Origin: Schistocerca nitens
Taxonomy: Eukaryota > Arthropoda > Insecta > Orthoptera > Acrididae
Length of the DNA: 64,000 bases
Direction: 5' to 3'
NCBI RefSeq assembly: GCF_023898315.1
Contig: NC_064621.1
Coordinates: 132,616,521-132,680,520 of the forward strand
The translations under genes were made by a program, and so were the position numbers. The notes beneath the pieces were generated by a model, which worked only from the letters and a program-made list of their open reading frames with translations, was not told the origin of the DNA and ran no database searches. Numbering within the stretch: the stretch's first letter is position 1; the number at the start of each line of letters is the position of its first letter. Of this stretch, positions 32,804-44,064 are shown one piece after another.

Positions 32804-34732
32804 ATTTATCTTTCATCATTTACGTTTATGGGAAATGCTGGCCCCTCCCATTTACAATGTCCTTTGTTTTCCAATTGTCATTGAGTCGTTGGCATGAGAT
32901 GGCTCCATTCTTTGAAGTTCCTCACTGCTATTGTTTTCCTCACGATGCAGAGCATTATTCGCGTGCAGAACATTGTTCGTGCACGTGATGGAATGTAAAT
33001 GGTTCGTAGTGTCCACTCAGGGTAGCGACGTATTTATACCCGTCTATGGATTCCGTAAGCGGCTGCCTCCACTGCATCGTGTGGCCTAAGGACCCTAATA
33101 GACCAGTTACGACTGGATGAAATCGTCGTCGAAACTTTAGTGGGTGTGCACCATGTCATTGACACACACGCGCTACTGTTACGCCTATGCAGCTCGATAC
33201 TGCAGATTCGTTAAACTTGTGCATTTCAGATGATGAATCACTTGACGATTGCAAACGTAAATCGTCGCACAGCACTACTTTTTAACCGCTAGTTGGTTAC
33301 TCCACATGTTTGAGGTACGTTATACAACATGTGTAGTACTTTTTCACAGGTATTGGTACTGTCTGTTGTCACGTGAGGTTGATTTCCACAGGTTTATGAG
33401 ACATACATGAACATATTTACAAAGAAATTAAATAAATAAAATTCCTACAAGCACAGATACAAGAAAATTTTATGTATATTCTTTTCGAGGTATCTCATAA
33501 TTGATTTTGGCAGACGCCTTTGTTTTTAGCTCTAAGAAAATATTCAGTGAAGAATCTACTTCTCAGAATCTTTACATCCCCCGTAACAACCTGAAAACTT
33601 ATATTATCATCAGCGCAAGCAAGATCAATTTCAGCACTACACAAGGATTGGGAAAGCATAGGAGTGTCATCAAACAACTTCTGTTTAAAATAAATGTTAT
33701 GCATCTTCTTGTACTAGTATTTGTTTTCTCAAATAATTTACGTTACCTTCTGCAAGGACAGTTGAAATAATAATTGTAAATCCTTGTTACCCTCACAGCA
33801 TAGAGTTTCTTATATTCGTATCTACGTCTCAAAATCCTTTATTTAATATTTATATTTTTCATGCAGCTAATCACTCTTGAAACCGTCTTTGTATACTACA
33901 AACCGATGTATATGTATATGCGTTTTCATTGCATTTTATGTTTATGTTCACTGGTAACTCTGTGTTTGAATATAGTGTTCAAGTGTTTCTACAATGCTAG
34001 TTTTATATTACTCGTTGTACAATATGAACACATGTATTAGTTTACCCTTGGACGTGATTTTCATAACAATGTATGCATTCCATTGGACATAGAACTCAAA
34101 TATTTAATTAGTCAATTAGCGCGCAGGCTAAGTTAATGTGAGATTCACTGTACTCGTTATTACTCTCCAGCTGGCAGAGCGGATTTTGTGCTCAGGGGTT
34201 TCAAAGTACTGAATACAAATGTACCTACTTATCTTCCTTTCCATAAATTCACAATCACAATTGCACATAACTTATACAATAATATGAAGGGGGGCCCTTT
34301 TATTTGCTGCCTTCCACCTCCAATTCAATCTTCCCACCAAGCGGGACATGTTATCTCATACTTCCTTATGCGCTCCTTGACACTGATTTTACTGCTGCTC
34401 TGCGTTTGTGTAAATAACGCTTACTTGCTGCAATGAAACTTAACTTACCTTGAGGCTCCCAACTTTGAGAAGTTTTGCCATTTTAATCACGTGTACCTAA
34501 TTTCATTCCATTATTTTATTCCTTCCTATACAGTACATTAGCTTTTCGCATTGACTTTAATGTAGAGGTAATTTTCAACAGAATAGTGTAAAGTACCGTG
34601 TAATCGGCATTGCTTAATAGGTTGTTATTTTTAAAAATAGTTTAGTTCTTTCTTAGTGTATGGAGCTGTAGACAGTAGAATATAAATCGCCTTCATTTTA
34701 GTGCTATCACTATATTCGTCAGACTGTTCCTC
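32804..34732. other. Unassigned stretch
   Basis: No domain-bearing frame or known repeat was recognised. Frames at 33495-33770 and 34188-34436 look like chance. Confidence 0.4.
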
Positions 34733-34930
34733 TAACAAGGGAACCTCCCCATCGCACCCCCCTCATATTTAGTTATAAGATGGCACAGTGGATAGGTCTT
34801 GAAAAACTGAAAACAGATTAATCGAGAAAACAGGAAGAAGCTGTGTGGAACTATGACAAAAATAAGGAAAATATACCGACTGAGTAGTCCATGTGCAAGA
34901 TAAGCAACATCAAATGTCATTTGCGCATAA

Positions 34931-35001
34931 GAGTGCCGTGGTCTCGTGGTTAGCGTGAGCAGCTGCGGAACGAGATGTCCTTAATTCTACTCTTCCCTCG
35001 A
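34931..35001 (+). other. tRNA-like module in the left MITE arm
   Basis: Reads GTGGTCTCGTGGTTAGCGTG (A-box-like), then GAGCAGCTGCGGAACGAG, then a decayed B-box position (CCTTAATTCTACTCTTCC). The right arm holds the better-preserved mirror copy. It is unlikely to be a working tRNA gene, because no full cloverleaf closes. Confidence 0.55.
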
Positions 35002-35630
35002 GTGAAAATTTTAGTTTTTTATTTTCAGACAATTATCGAAGTTCAGGCACTCACGCATAATCAACTTCGCTCTCCAAAATTCCAGGACATGTTCAGATTT
35101 GCTTGGACATATGCAGGATTTGACGGTCTACACACAGAAAAATTTGAAAACGTTAAAAACATATGTTTTGACGGAGCACAGGGAAAACTGTGCGACTGTG
35201 AAACTGTTGCATTCATTTGTTGCAGTTTATGTGACAAACACTTATGTTTTCATCACTTTTTTGGGAGTGATTATCACATTCACAAGAAAACCTAAATCGG
35301 GCAAGGTTGAAGAATCTTTTTACCCATTCGCCAAGTGTACAAGTTATGTGGGTCGACAACATATTCCTGTCATGTGACGCACTTGCCGTCACCAGGGTCG
35401 TATAGAATATATCAGACGTGTTTTCCTGTGGAGGAATCGGTTGACCTATGACCTTGCGATCAAACGTTTTCGGTTCCAATTGGAGAGGCACGTCCTTTCG
35501 TCTACTAATCGCACGGTTTTGCGGTGCGGTCGCAAAACACAGACACTAAACTTATTACAGTGAACAGAGACGTCAATGAACGAACGAACAGACCATAACT
35601 TTGCGAAAATAAAGAAAGTAAACTTTTAAC

Positions 35631-35701
35631 CCGAGGGAAGACTTGAACCAAGAACCTCTCATTCCGCAGTTGCTCACGCTAACCACGGGACCACAGCACT
35701 C
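35631..35701 (-). other. tRNA-like module in the right MITE arm
   Basis: On the minus strand it reads GTGGTCCCGTGGTTAGCGTG and then TTGGTTCAAGTCTTCCCTCG, which contains GGTTCAAGTCT, a near-consensus pol III B box, about 50 bases after the A-box-like part. It faces inward, opposite to the left copy. A transcript from it would read into the element centre. Confidence 0.6.
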
Positions 35702-35903
35702 CTTAGCCCACATTATCCTTGATGTTAGCTATATTGCACATGGACTACTCAGTTTGTATATTTTGCTTATTTTTTTTTTTCACAGTTTCACACAACTTCT
35801 TCCCGTTTTCTCGATTGATCTGTGTTAAGTTTTTCAAGGCCTATCTACTGTGCCAACTTACAACTAAATCTGAAGGGGGTGCGATGGGGAGGTTCCCTTG
35901 TAA

Positions 35904-36639
35904 GTAGCTTGCTCGTTAACATTTGCTTTAGTTATTACTTTAGTATAACAGTAACCTTTCTGTATATAGTTCTTGCCTGGCGCATGACCATAGCTTTTTC
36001 GCATAAATAATTTCTTCTGAATACTCATTCAGAATCTAATATATTTTTCTTCTTGTAGACAGTTGTGCATCTGGATATGGTCGTATGTGTGGATATGATC
36101 TAGAAATTTGTCATATAATGACGTGGCAACATGCACATGTTATTAGATAAAACATTTCACATTGGCAAAATATGTCTAGAAAATGCAATGTATGCAGTAA
36201 TAATACTCGTTACACATGTTTATTCTTAAGGTTAATACAATGGCTAGAGATATGGGATATAAAGTATACTCTTTGCTTCTACAACTAACTGTATACGTAA
36301 CATGTAAAAATTCCGACTTCATGTGTTCGAATTACCTGTAATTTGGTCTCACATACGTGTCAGTGTTTACTTAAGGCTATTTATTCATAGTATTTCCTTT
36401 ACTTAATTAAGTCTTATTTTGCCATTTTCACTGTTTGATCTTTGAACGATGCCCTGCGTTTATTATACCTTAATAGATTATTGTTTATTAGCGTCATGCC
36501 CCCACTCCCTTTTCGATCGGCGGTGGAGGTTCTAGACCAACCGATCGCCGTTTACTATCTGGGAAGAGGAAGTGCTGCCGCTCCCGTCAGTCATTTTTTC
36601 GGTGTTTACTATGTGATCAGCATTTTGCCATAATCTATT
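35904..36639. other. Unassigned AT-rich stretch
   Basis: No gene recognised. It lies where the region downstream of the minus-strand gag remnant would be, but no pol motif or LTR could be matched. Confidence 0.4.
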
Positions 36640-37076
36640 CTGCCCGGGGATGGGGGATTTCTGTGATTTTGGTTTATTGCGCTCCCATTGCCATTGTTCA
36701 AAACTGTTATTTATATGTGGGTATTCATTCCCATTCCTATATCCTTGTCGGCTGTTATCGTCAGGACTGCCCCAATTACTGCAACCAATGCGGTAATTTA
36801 ATGATGGTGAGCTACGGTTCCCCGAATTGTAATTTCTATTATTTCTATCTTGAAGACCGTTACGTTGACGATTTCCGAATCCTCAATTACCGTTTATACC
36901 TGCAGTGGCGCGTATGGGTGCCAACTGTAAGGCCCGTTGCCGTTCTGATTTCTGCTATTATTGCCGATGTTGTCGTTGTTGTTATTACCATTACCACGAT
37001 TATTAAATCCTTCATTTGTCAGTGGACCTGACTTGTTTCTGTTACACTCATTTGAGTTTTGACTACTGTAGTGGAC

Positions 37077-37624
37077 TGTTAGGGCAGCCAGTCCACAGTG
37101 AAGTAGCCGAAAGGGCACGCGTCAACTCACGCCGTCTGGCGTTAAGTCTGGAACAGGATTCGTGATGATTATTAGTGTTTTAGGGCGCACAACAGCGAGG
37201 TTATCAGCGCCCGACAGGATTCGTAATGAATGTGATAAAGAAAAGAACGTAGTTACTAGAACACTTAACTTTTATATTGTCCTTTGGTATACAGCATTCT
37301 GGATGATACAAGTGAGACTCTATCTTGAGGTACATGCAACGTTACAAATGGTTAATGGCGCCTTGCTAGGTCGTAGCCATTAACTTAGCGGAAGGCTATT
37401 CTAACTGTCTCTCGGCAAATGAGAGAAAGGCTTCGTCAGTGTAGTCGCTAGCAACGTCGTCGTACAACTGGGGCGAGTGCTAGTACGTCTCTCGAGACCT
37501 GCCTTGTGGTGGCGCTCGGTCTGCGATCCTGACAGTGGCGACACGCGGGTCCGACATGTACTAATGGACCGCGGCCGATTTAAGCTACCACCTAGCAAGT
37601 GTGGTGTCTGGCGGTGACACCACA
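37077..37624 (-). mobile_element. Solo LTR, same family as 16534-17008, nested in gag
   Basis: On the minus strand it begins TGTGGTGTCACCGCCAGACA and ends CAGTCCACTACA. The 5-bp duplication ACTAC lies at 37072-37076 and 37625-37629. It shares with the 16.5-kb copy the blocks ACTTGCTAGGTGGTA, CGGACCCGCGTGTCGCCACT and TCTCATTTGCCGAGAGACAG. It is about 548 bp, longer than the other copy partly because of a 46-bp insertion plus its duplicated target. Confidence 0.92.
37168..37213 (-). mobile_element. 46-bp SINE-tail insertion inside the solo LTR
   Basis: The 15-bp string ACAGGATTCGTGATG at 37153-37167 is repeated with one mismatch at 37214-37228, enclosing 46 bp. On the minus strand the insert reads GGGCGCTGATAACCTCGCTG and ends CACTAATAAT, like the 3' end of an Orthoptera SINE. 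It is an extremely 5'-truncated retroposition event. Confidence 0.75.
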
Positions 37625-40600
37625 ACTACTTTTGTAAATGAGGTCAATCGAAACCGTGAGCGAGAAAAAGTATTCTAGGTCTTACGCTTTTACAGTTACC
37701 AGCTTCTCACGAATGTTATTCGGCAGACGACTCTTTAATATTCTCAAAACATCGACATATGAAGTCGGTTTGCTCCAGAGCCTCGTATTGTCCAAGTATC
37801 TTCCGAAATTCCAGCGCAGTCCTCCTTGTTTCACGTTAAATGGCTGTGGGTCAAAAATTTCCATTAGTAGTCTTTCCTGAATTTCCTGCGACCAGTATTT
37901 CTCTACGAAGGTTTGGTCAAATTCTAAACACATGCGACAATGATCTGCCTCTTCGGCTGCTCACAACTGCGCATCACCTTGTATGAAACACCTCGTATGA
38001 AACAACGAACTCAATCTTTTTCATTTCGGACCAGTGTCGAGGTAAAACATTTCTAAAAGCTCTCACAAAGACAATGGGGTGGGTTTCTTGGATTCTTGTA
38101 AGAAGACTGGGAATTGTCTCTATTTTATTCGATCCTCGTCTCTGATGACTGACGTTGGGCCAGGCATTACGTCATCACTTTGCGACGCTGTCCTACACGT
38201 TTTCAGAGGCGGCAATGCTGGGTTTATCAACACTGTCACATACGTTTGGTTGCTTGCAAACTGTTCTCCTACGCCTTTGTCATAATCTGACTTTGACGAA
38301 ACAGACTGCTGTCTAGTACTGCTTATTTGCTTTGATTAGATGAGGCAGGCGGTTCGTTCGAGCTGTCTCTTTCACTAGTAAGCTCGGAACGAATCTTACG
38401 TTCTATTGCTTTCATATCACTACCCTTGTTAGCGAGAATTGTATGTTCTCTTTCGGTTTTGGTCTGTTCAGCCGTGTCAACACAAGCTTTTTGATCCCGG
38501 ACGCACTATTCAGCTAGGATAGAATCATTATGAGTGGCGCCAGTTGTAAGAAGTATGTCAGAACTCTCCTTTACATTGATTAAATATTAAATTGAGTGTC
38601 GAAAACAATACAGCCAACTTTATTCTTAGCATTGTGTAAGATTTGAAATAAATAAGTACTCATACTCACATGTCGATAGCAACAATCAGAGGGTGAAATA
38701 TGGAAGCTCTATTCTAAGCATTGTTGTGACACGAGGTAGTAGTGTCGGTCGATAGCTCACAGACAGAAAGCGTGTCACGCTGCCCTCACGTCGGTGATGG
38801 CAGATCTTCCCACACTCAAGGCCTGATTTCATTTATATGGCCATAAGAGATTTAGATGGATGAACTACTCTTGAAGATGGAATTCAAGGTAAAATTCTCA
38901 AGCATAGCGTAGAGCGCAATTGCAGGGCTAAGCTCGTGATTGTTAGTCCGAGTTTGCAATAATCCCATGTTTTGCTTGTCAGATACAGAAGCCTCCTTAT
39001 CCTCCAAATAATAACAATTATTCTCCACATCTAATTCACAAAAATGATATGGTTATTAATGTTAATTTAACTTTTGAAATTGAAATAATTTCTTAATCTG
39101 GCACTCAGCAATTATTGATACTTATATCATTGCCATGCATTTCGCTATTATTAGTACTTTCCGAACTATTATTGATCATGATGATTTCTGAAGATTTTAA
39201 ATAGACTTATTTATGAAATCCGTTGTTAAAAGTTATTTAATAGGACCCAGCCAACTCCTTTTTACTAAATTCATTCTGCTGAGTAACAATAAACTTTAAC
39301 CGCTGCTGCTGCATGCTGCTGTGAATTGCTTTAAACCACTTGGAAAAAAGCAGTCATCTAAAGAGATGAGTGCAAAACGTAGGATGAAAACAGAGACACT
39401 GACACACCACAACATGTCATGTACTGTAATTCAGTAAATTCCGTTGCACAAGCCAGATTCTGTATCACTTGTAAATTCTTATTTAAATACTCAGTCAGAT
39501 AGCTTACCCAAATGTAAGTTTTAAGTTTTTCGTGTAACGATCTGTCGGGGGCTTAAATAAGAGTGAAACTGACACTCATACACAATGCACACAGGATTAT
39601 GCAGGTTAGATTCTGATTACTGATAGCTTATAGAGTCCATTTTCACAGGCGAACATAGCCTTTATGTGTTGTGTGTAAGTTACACTGCGCAATCTCATGT
39701 AATACTCCTACAGCCTTATTGATACGTTCGTACTCTGTTTTCAAAAAAGTTTGTCCTACAGTCAGAAATATTACGTCTTTCATGAGTTTTTGTACAACAA
39801 TCGGTAAATCTTCTCACGCTGACCACATTTAAAACACCTGTGTTGGAATTGTTACCATCTGAGCTATGCGTTCATGCGCGCTTTGTAAACTACCCATGCC
39901 CCATTGCAAGTTCCTCAACTTGGCGTGCACTTTGACCTTGATTTTCACTCATGGTAGAAAGTTTTTTGTCTTTCTTGTCTACCTTATTGGACATATTAGT
40001 AAATTTTGCACCTAATTTATTGGTTGCGTCTGTCAACTGTGTGTTTCAGTTAGTACGCATATTATCGAAGTTGTTCGAAAATGTCGTGACATTTTGGTGT
40101 AAGTTACTGGGACTGATCCAAATTGCTGGGACCAATGATTTTTGTACTCAATTCCGTACGTAGCTCAGTGTTCATTTCTGTTAATCTCTATAAGTACTGT
40201 TCTATGGTTGATACTTGTGAATGGTGATTGCCTAATGCGCGTTTAGCCTGAGTATGTGAGCGTCCGTTCCATTCACTCAGTATCGAACTAGAAAAATTTC
40301 CTGCGTCTGCTGCATTGTTTCTATCCAAATTATTCTGAAAGGAGACATTCCCTATCGAGGATTGTGGCTGTTAGCCATGCGACATCATTTGGTCTAACAT
40401 TCTGTCCATTCATTGCAGATGAGTACAGTTGTATATTGTTTTCGACTATGATGTTGCCATCCTGTTGCGATGCATTGCCATTTTGATTATCTAATACATT
40501 ATATCCTGATTTAGGGAGACAATGGCTGTTCGCGTCCGTAGCATAGCATAATCTACCCGTGTGTCCCGGGTGGTGCTAAAGAACAGTCACTCCAGGGCGG

Positions 40601-40718
40601 CCAAACCATCATCCATCTTGATCGCTGATTTCCTGGCTAACTGTACATCGTATATCACAGTTATGAGTCAAACCATTATGACTGATCATAGAAAAGGCTC
40701 CTCTCAGAGCCAACAGAC

Positions 40719-43700
40719 GTGGCCCGTTGCACCTGTCAACAAGATTTCCCATATCAATATACAGTAGGAGTAAGCTGGGCTAAATGCCAAGTACTAAGTA
40801 AGATTTTATTTGATGACAACATTGACCTTGTTTCAGTTCAGGAAACTCACGTTGGAGACGAAGACCAATTTAGTCGGAGAGGTATGATTCGAGGCTACAA
40901 CCTATATGGCGCAACATATCATCGTGCATATAGTGTGGCAACGTATGGGAGATCATCGACTCGAGATGTCCACTTGTGCTCGGCAACAGTGCGTGGCGGC
41001 ATACATGAAATTGTTGTCAAGATATGAGATATGTCAGTGAGCAATGTGTACAAACCACCAACCATTGCCTGGCTCCAAGATGTCCTACCATACCAGCCAC
41101 ACCCAGCAATACACGAGGGGGATTTTAATAGCCACCAACCTCTGTGGAAATATAGAAGAGCTGATGGAAATGGCGAGGCTCTTACTAAATGGGAAGAGAG
41201 TAACAACCTGTCCTTAGCTTTCGACCCAAAGGACCAAGGAACATTTAGGTCAGCAGCTTGGAGAAAGGAATATAATCCACATTTATGCTTTGTGACGACT
41301 GGCAATAACCATACACCACTAAGAACTTCAAGACGTGTATTAACAAGCTTCCTTCATAGCCAACACTGCCCAATCTTGATTGAAACTGGACTCAATATCC
41401 CACTAATAACAACTGTACAACGAGCGAGGTGGAATTTCTGGAAGGCAAAGTGGGACATCTACGCGGAAAAATTGGATAAGTGCTTGGGATGGATTCACCC
41501 AACAGCGAGTGATTATGACAGACTCTTAGGTGGAGTTAAAAGTGTAACGAAAGCTGCTGCCCCAAGGGGGTTCCGTAAACCATATGTACCAGAATGGGAC
41601 AGAGAGTAAAATAAGTACCAGAGATTCCTTGAGAGTGGAGACGATGAGACTGCAGACGAACTGCTGCACAGCCTAGACAACTCACAGAGAGAGAAATGGA
41701 TTGAAACCGTTGAGTCGCTTGATTTCAAGGGATCTAGTAGACAGGCCTGGTCTCTCCCTCGAAAACGAGGTGGAGCCAACAGATATTTCTGCAAATAGGA
41801 TTTCAGATCATACACAGGCATCATCTAGAGTGTCAAAGGACAAGAAACATACAAGAATAATACGCCGTGAACTTACTGCTCAGAAGAAAAACAGCACGCC
41901 TTTGGACCAGCATTTCTCGAAATTTACCCCCAATGAAATCAGAGAAACGCTGAAGAGTGTCAAGGTGGGAAAGGCACCTGGATTGGATGGAATACACCCA
42001 GAATTCCTTCTTCTCTGTGGGATTTATGCCAAAAAATGGCTTTCAGAGTTTTACTCAAATATAATGGCAACAGGGAACATAGCACAGAAAATGAAGAACT
42101 CAAACATCATTGTACTGCTTCACCCAGGGAAACCAAGCTATCAGCTGAGGAGTTACAGGCCAATCGCATTGCTCAGTGTCATATAACAGCTGCTCGAGAG
42201 ACTCCTGTGTAACAAACTGAGCCCAAAATTAGTTTAATCAATTCCAAACGAACAATCAGGATCTCGACCCAATAGAAGCTGCACTGATCAAGTGCTTTCC
42301 CTGACAACACATATAGAGGCAGGCAACTAGAAAAAACAAGAAACATCATATGCATTCATAGATCTGAGTGCAGCCTATGACACTGTCTAGAGACAAGGCT
42401 TGGTGTACAAACTCATACAAATAATACCAAGCAGCAGTATCATCAGACTCGTCGATAACATACTTGCTGGGAGAACGTTTCAAGTGAACAATCAGGATCT
42501 CGACCCAATAGAAGCTGCACTGATCAAGTGCTTTCCCTGACAACACATATAGAGGCAGGCAACTAGAAAAAACAAAAAACATCATATGCATTCATAGATC
42601 TGAGTGCAGCCTATGACACTGTCTAGAGACAAGGCTTGGTGTACAAACTCATACAAATAATACCAAGCAGCAGTATCATCAGACTCGTCGATAACATACT
42701 TGCTGGGAGAACGTTTCAAGTGATTACTAGAGAACAAATGAGCTCTACCAAAATTCTCAACAATGGGTTACCTCAAGACACAATCCTTTCACCATAGTTC
42801 TCCAATCTTTTTACTTCTGACATCCCAAACACACAATTTAAGAAGTTTGGCTATGCAGACGATTGGACTGTACTGCGCAACATCAATCATTCGAGGCTTC
42901 TGAAGACACCTTGAGCTCCGATTTGAAGCTGCTGAGTGGCTCTTTCTGCAAATGGAGACTGCAGCCGAATCCGACTAAGACTGAAGAATCATGCTTTCAC
43001 CTATGCAACCACTCAGCAAGAAGAGAGCTTAATGTCATCTTTGAAGGGAAACGCCTTAGCCATAACAACTATCCCAAATACCTAGGAGTCACATTGGACA
43101 AGACGCTCTCTCACAAGGAGCACCTGACTCAGACTGCAGGTAAAGTGAGGACAAGAAACAACATCATCTATAAACTGTGCGGCACCACTTGGGCCTCCAC
43201 AGCATGCACACTCCGCATATCAGCATTTGGGTTTGTCTACTTGGTGGCAGAATACTGCGCTCCTGTGAGGATTAACAGCCCACATACAAGCAGGGTTGAT
43301 GTGGTACTAAATGACACCATGCGCATTATCAGTGGCACAATAAAATCTACGCCCACTGTGTGGCTGCCAACCATGAGCCACATACCACCCCCAGAATGCG
43401 GCGAAGAAACGTTCTTCCCAGTGAGTTCAATAAGATGACTAATAACCCACAGCTGCCCATACACAGCGACATAGCTGACTTGGAGCGCAGAAGACTTAAA
43501 TCGAGAAGACCAGCATTACTCTCTGCTAAAGATGTGACGAACTCCAACTTTGATGTCGACAATCTGTAGAAATAACACTGGCAAGAACTCTGCCCACCAA
43601 AACGGCAAAGTTTCATGGCTTCAACCAGTCACGCAAAGTGTGGACAGCTCTAAACCGCATACGTACTGGCCACGGAAGATTTGATCACGCCCTCAACAAA

Positions 43701-43868
43701 TGGGGAACGATACCAACACCAAATTGCGACTGCTACGCTGAAAAACCAACAGTCCGACACATAGTGGAATAATGCCCAGTTCGAGCCTACAAGGGAACCT
43801 TCAACGATTTCCTCGCTGCAACAGAGGACGCAACTGATCATATTAAATGTCTTGATGTCAATCTCTAA
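40719..43868 (+). pseudogene. LINE endonuclease/reverse transcriptase, multiple lesions
   Basis: Endonuclease: LFDDNIDLVSVQETHVGDED, then VSNVYKPPTIAW, EGDFNSHQPLWKY and GTFRSAAWRKEYNP. RT: LKSVKVGKAPGLDGIHPEFL, YRPIALLSVI, SGSRPNRSCTDQV, motif A YAFIDLSAAYDTV (present twice through a duplication), motif B NGLPQDTILSP with a TAG, and motif C FGYADDWTV at about 42846-42872. The thumb follows (NYPKYLGVTLDKTLSHKEHL), and the C-terminus retains CDCYAEKPTVRHIVE-CPVRAY, a Cys/His-rich tail. Lesions include TGA or TAA between endonuclease halves (about 41027 and 41609), a frameshift near 41770, a stop at 42186, the 236-bp duplication and a frameshift just after YADD. No RNase H is present. Confidence 0.88.
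42251..42722. repeat. 236-bp tandem duplication inside the LINE RT
   Basis: Units 42251-42486 and 42487-42722 are practically identical (one clear difference, ACAAGAAACATC against ACAAAAAACATC). The unit carries the finger region and RT motif A. Because 236 is not a multiple of three, the duplication shifts the frame. Confidence 0.96.
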
Positions 43869-44064
43869 TGTAAAAAATGTATAACGATTGTGATGTATGC
43901 CATACGATAAATAATAAATAAATAAATATCCTGATTTAGTATCTTCGTGATCCCTACCGTTAGTAACAATTTTCTTACATGCACTTGGTCCCCTTTTCTT
44001 CGAGAATAAAACGCACTCACTGTAACTGAATTATTGACACATAACTAAAACTTAATATTTTTGG

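Larger units (their letters stand above)
34736..35900. mobile_element. MITE with long terminal inverted repeats, PIF/Harbinger-like
   Basis: The ends are CAAGGGAACCTCCCCATCGC and its reverse complement, and the inverted similarity continues for about 270 bp into each side. The trinucleotide TAA flanks both ends (34733-34735 and 35901-35903), the TWA-type target duplication typical of PIF/Harbinger. The roughly 600-bp centre has no transposase. I recognise it as a common Schistocerca element. The superfamily call rests only on the 3-bp duplication and is tentative. Confidence 0.82.
40515..43925 (+). mobile_element. APE-type LINE with perfect 14-bp target duplication
   Basis: The direct repeat ATATCCTGATTTAG occurs exactly at 40501-40514 and 43926-43939, just outside the element. 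The 3' end is an (AATA)n-type tail (AATAATAAATAAATAAAT). The 3.4 kb between them contain an endonuclease and an RT in one orientation. The clean duplication shows a relatively young insertion into the minus-strand gag, yet the coding region is heavily damaged, so the copy was probably defective or decayed after insertion. The clade is uncertain. Confidence 0.93.
36640..44060 (-). pseudogene. LTR-retrotransposon gag, minus strand, split by nested insertions
   Basis: Pieces in minus-strand order: an N-terminal part at 43940-44060 (SKKRGPSACKKIVTNGRDHE); its continuation at 40300-40514 (VLDNQNGNASQQDGNI, MNGQNVRPNDVAWLTAT); a possible coiled-coil region near 39900-40200; a capsid-like part at 37682-37933 (FVEKYWSQEIQERLLMEIFD, YLDNTRLWSKPTSYVDVL); and an Asn/Gly/Arg-rich tail at 36663-37071 (NNRGNGNNNNDNIGNN, NRNYNSGNRSSPSLNYR). 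The LINE at 40515-43925 and the solo LTR at 37077-37624 interrupt it; the reading resumes beyond each. The tail style resembles the gag remnant at 24425. Much of 38000-39900 is too degraded to read. No pol was found. Confidence 0.6.

Noticed and set aside
36663..37118. Host Asn-rich regulatory gene at 36.7-37.1 kb
   Set aside because: The Asn/Gly/Arg-rich tract is next to a capsid-like segment on the same strand and is better explained as the tail of a retrotransposon gag.
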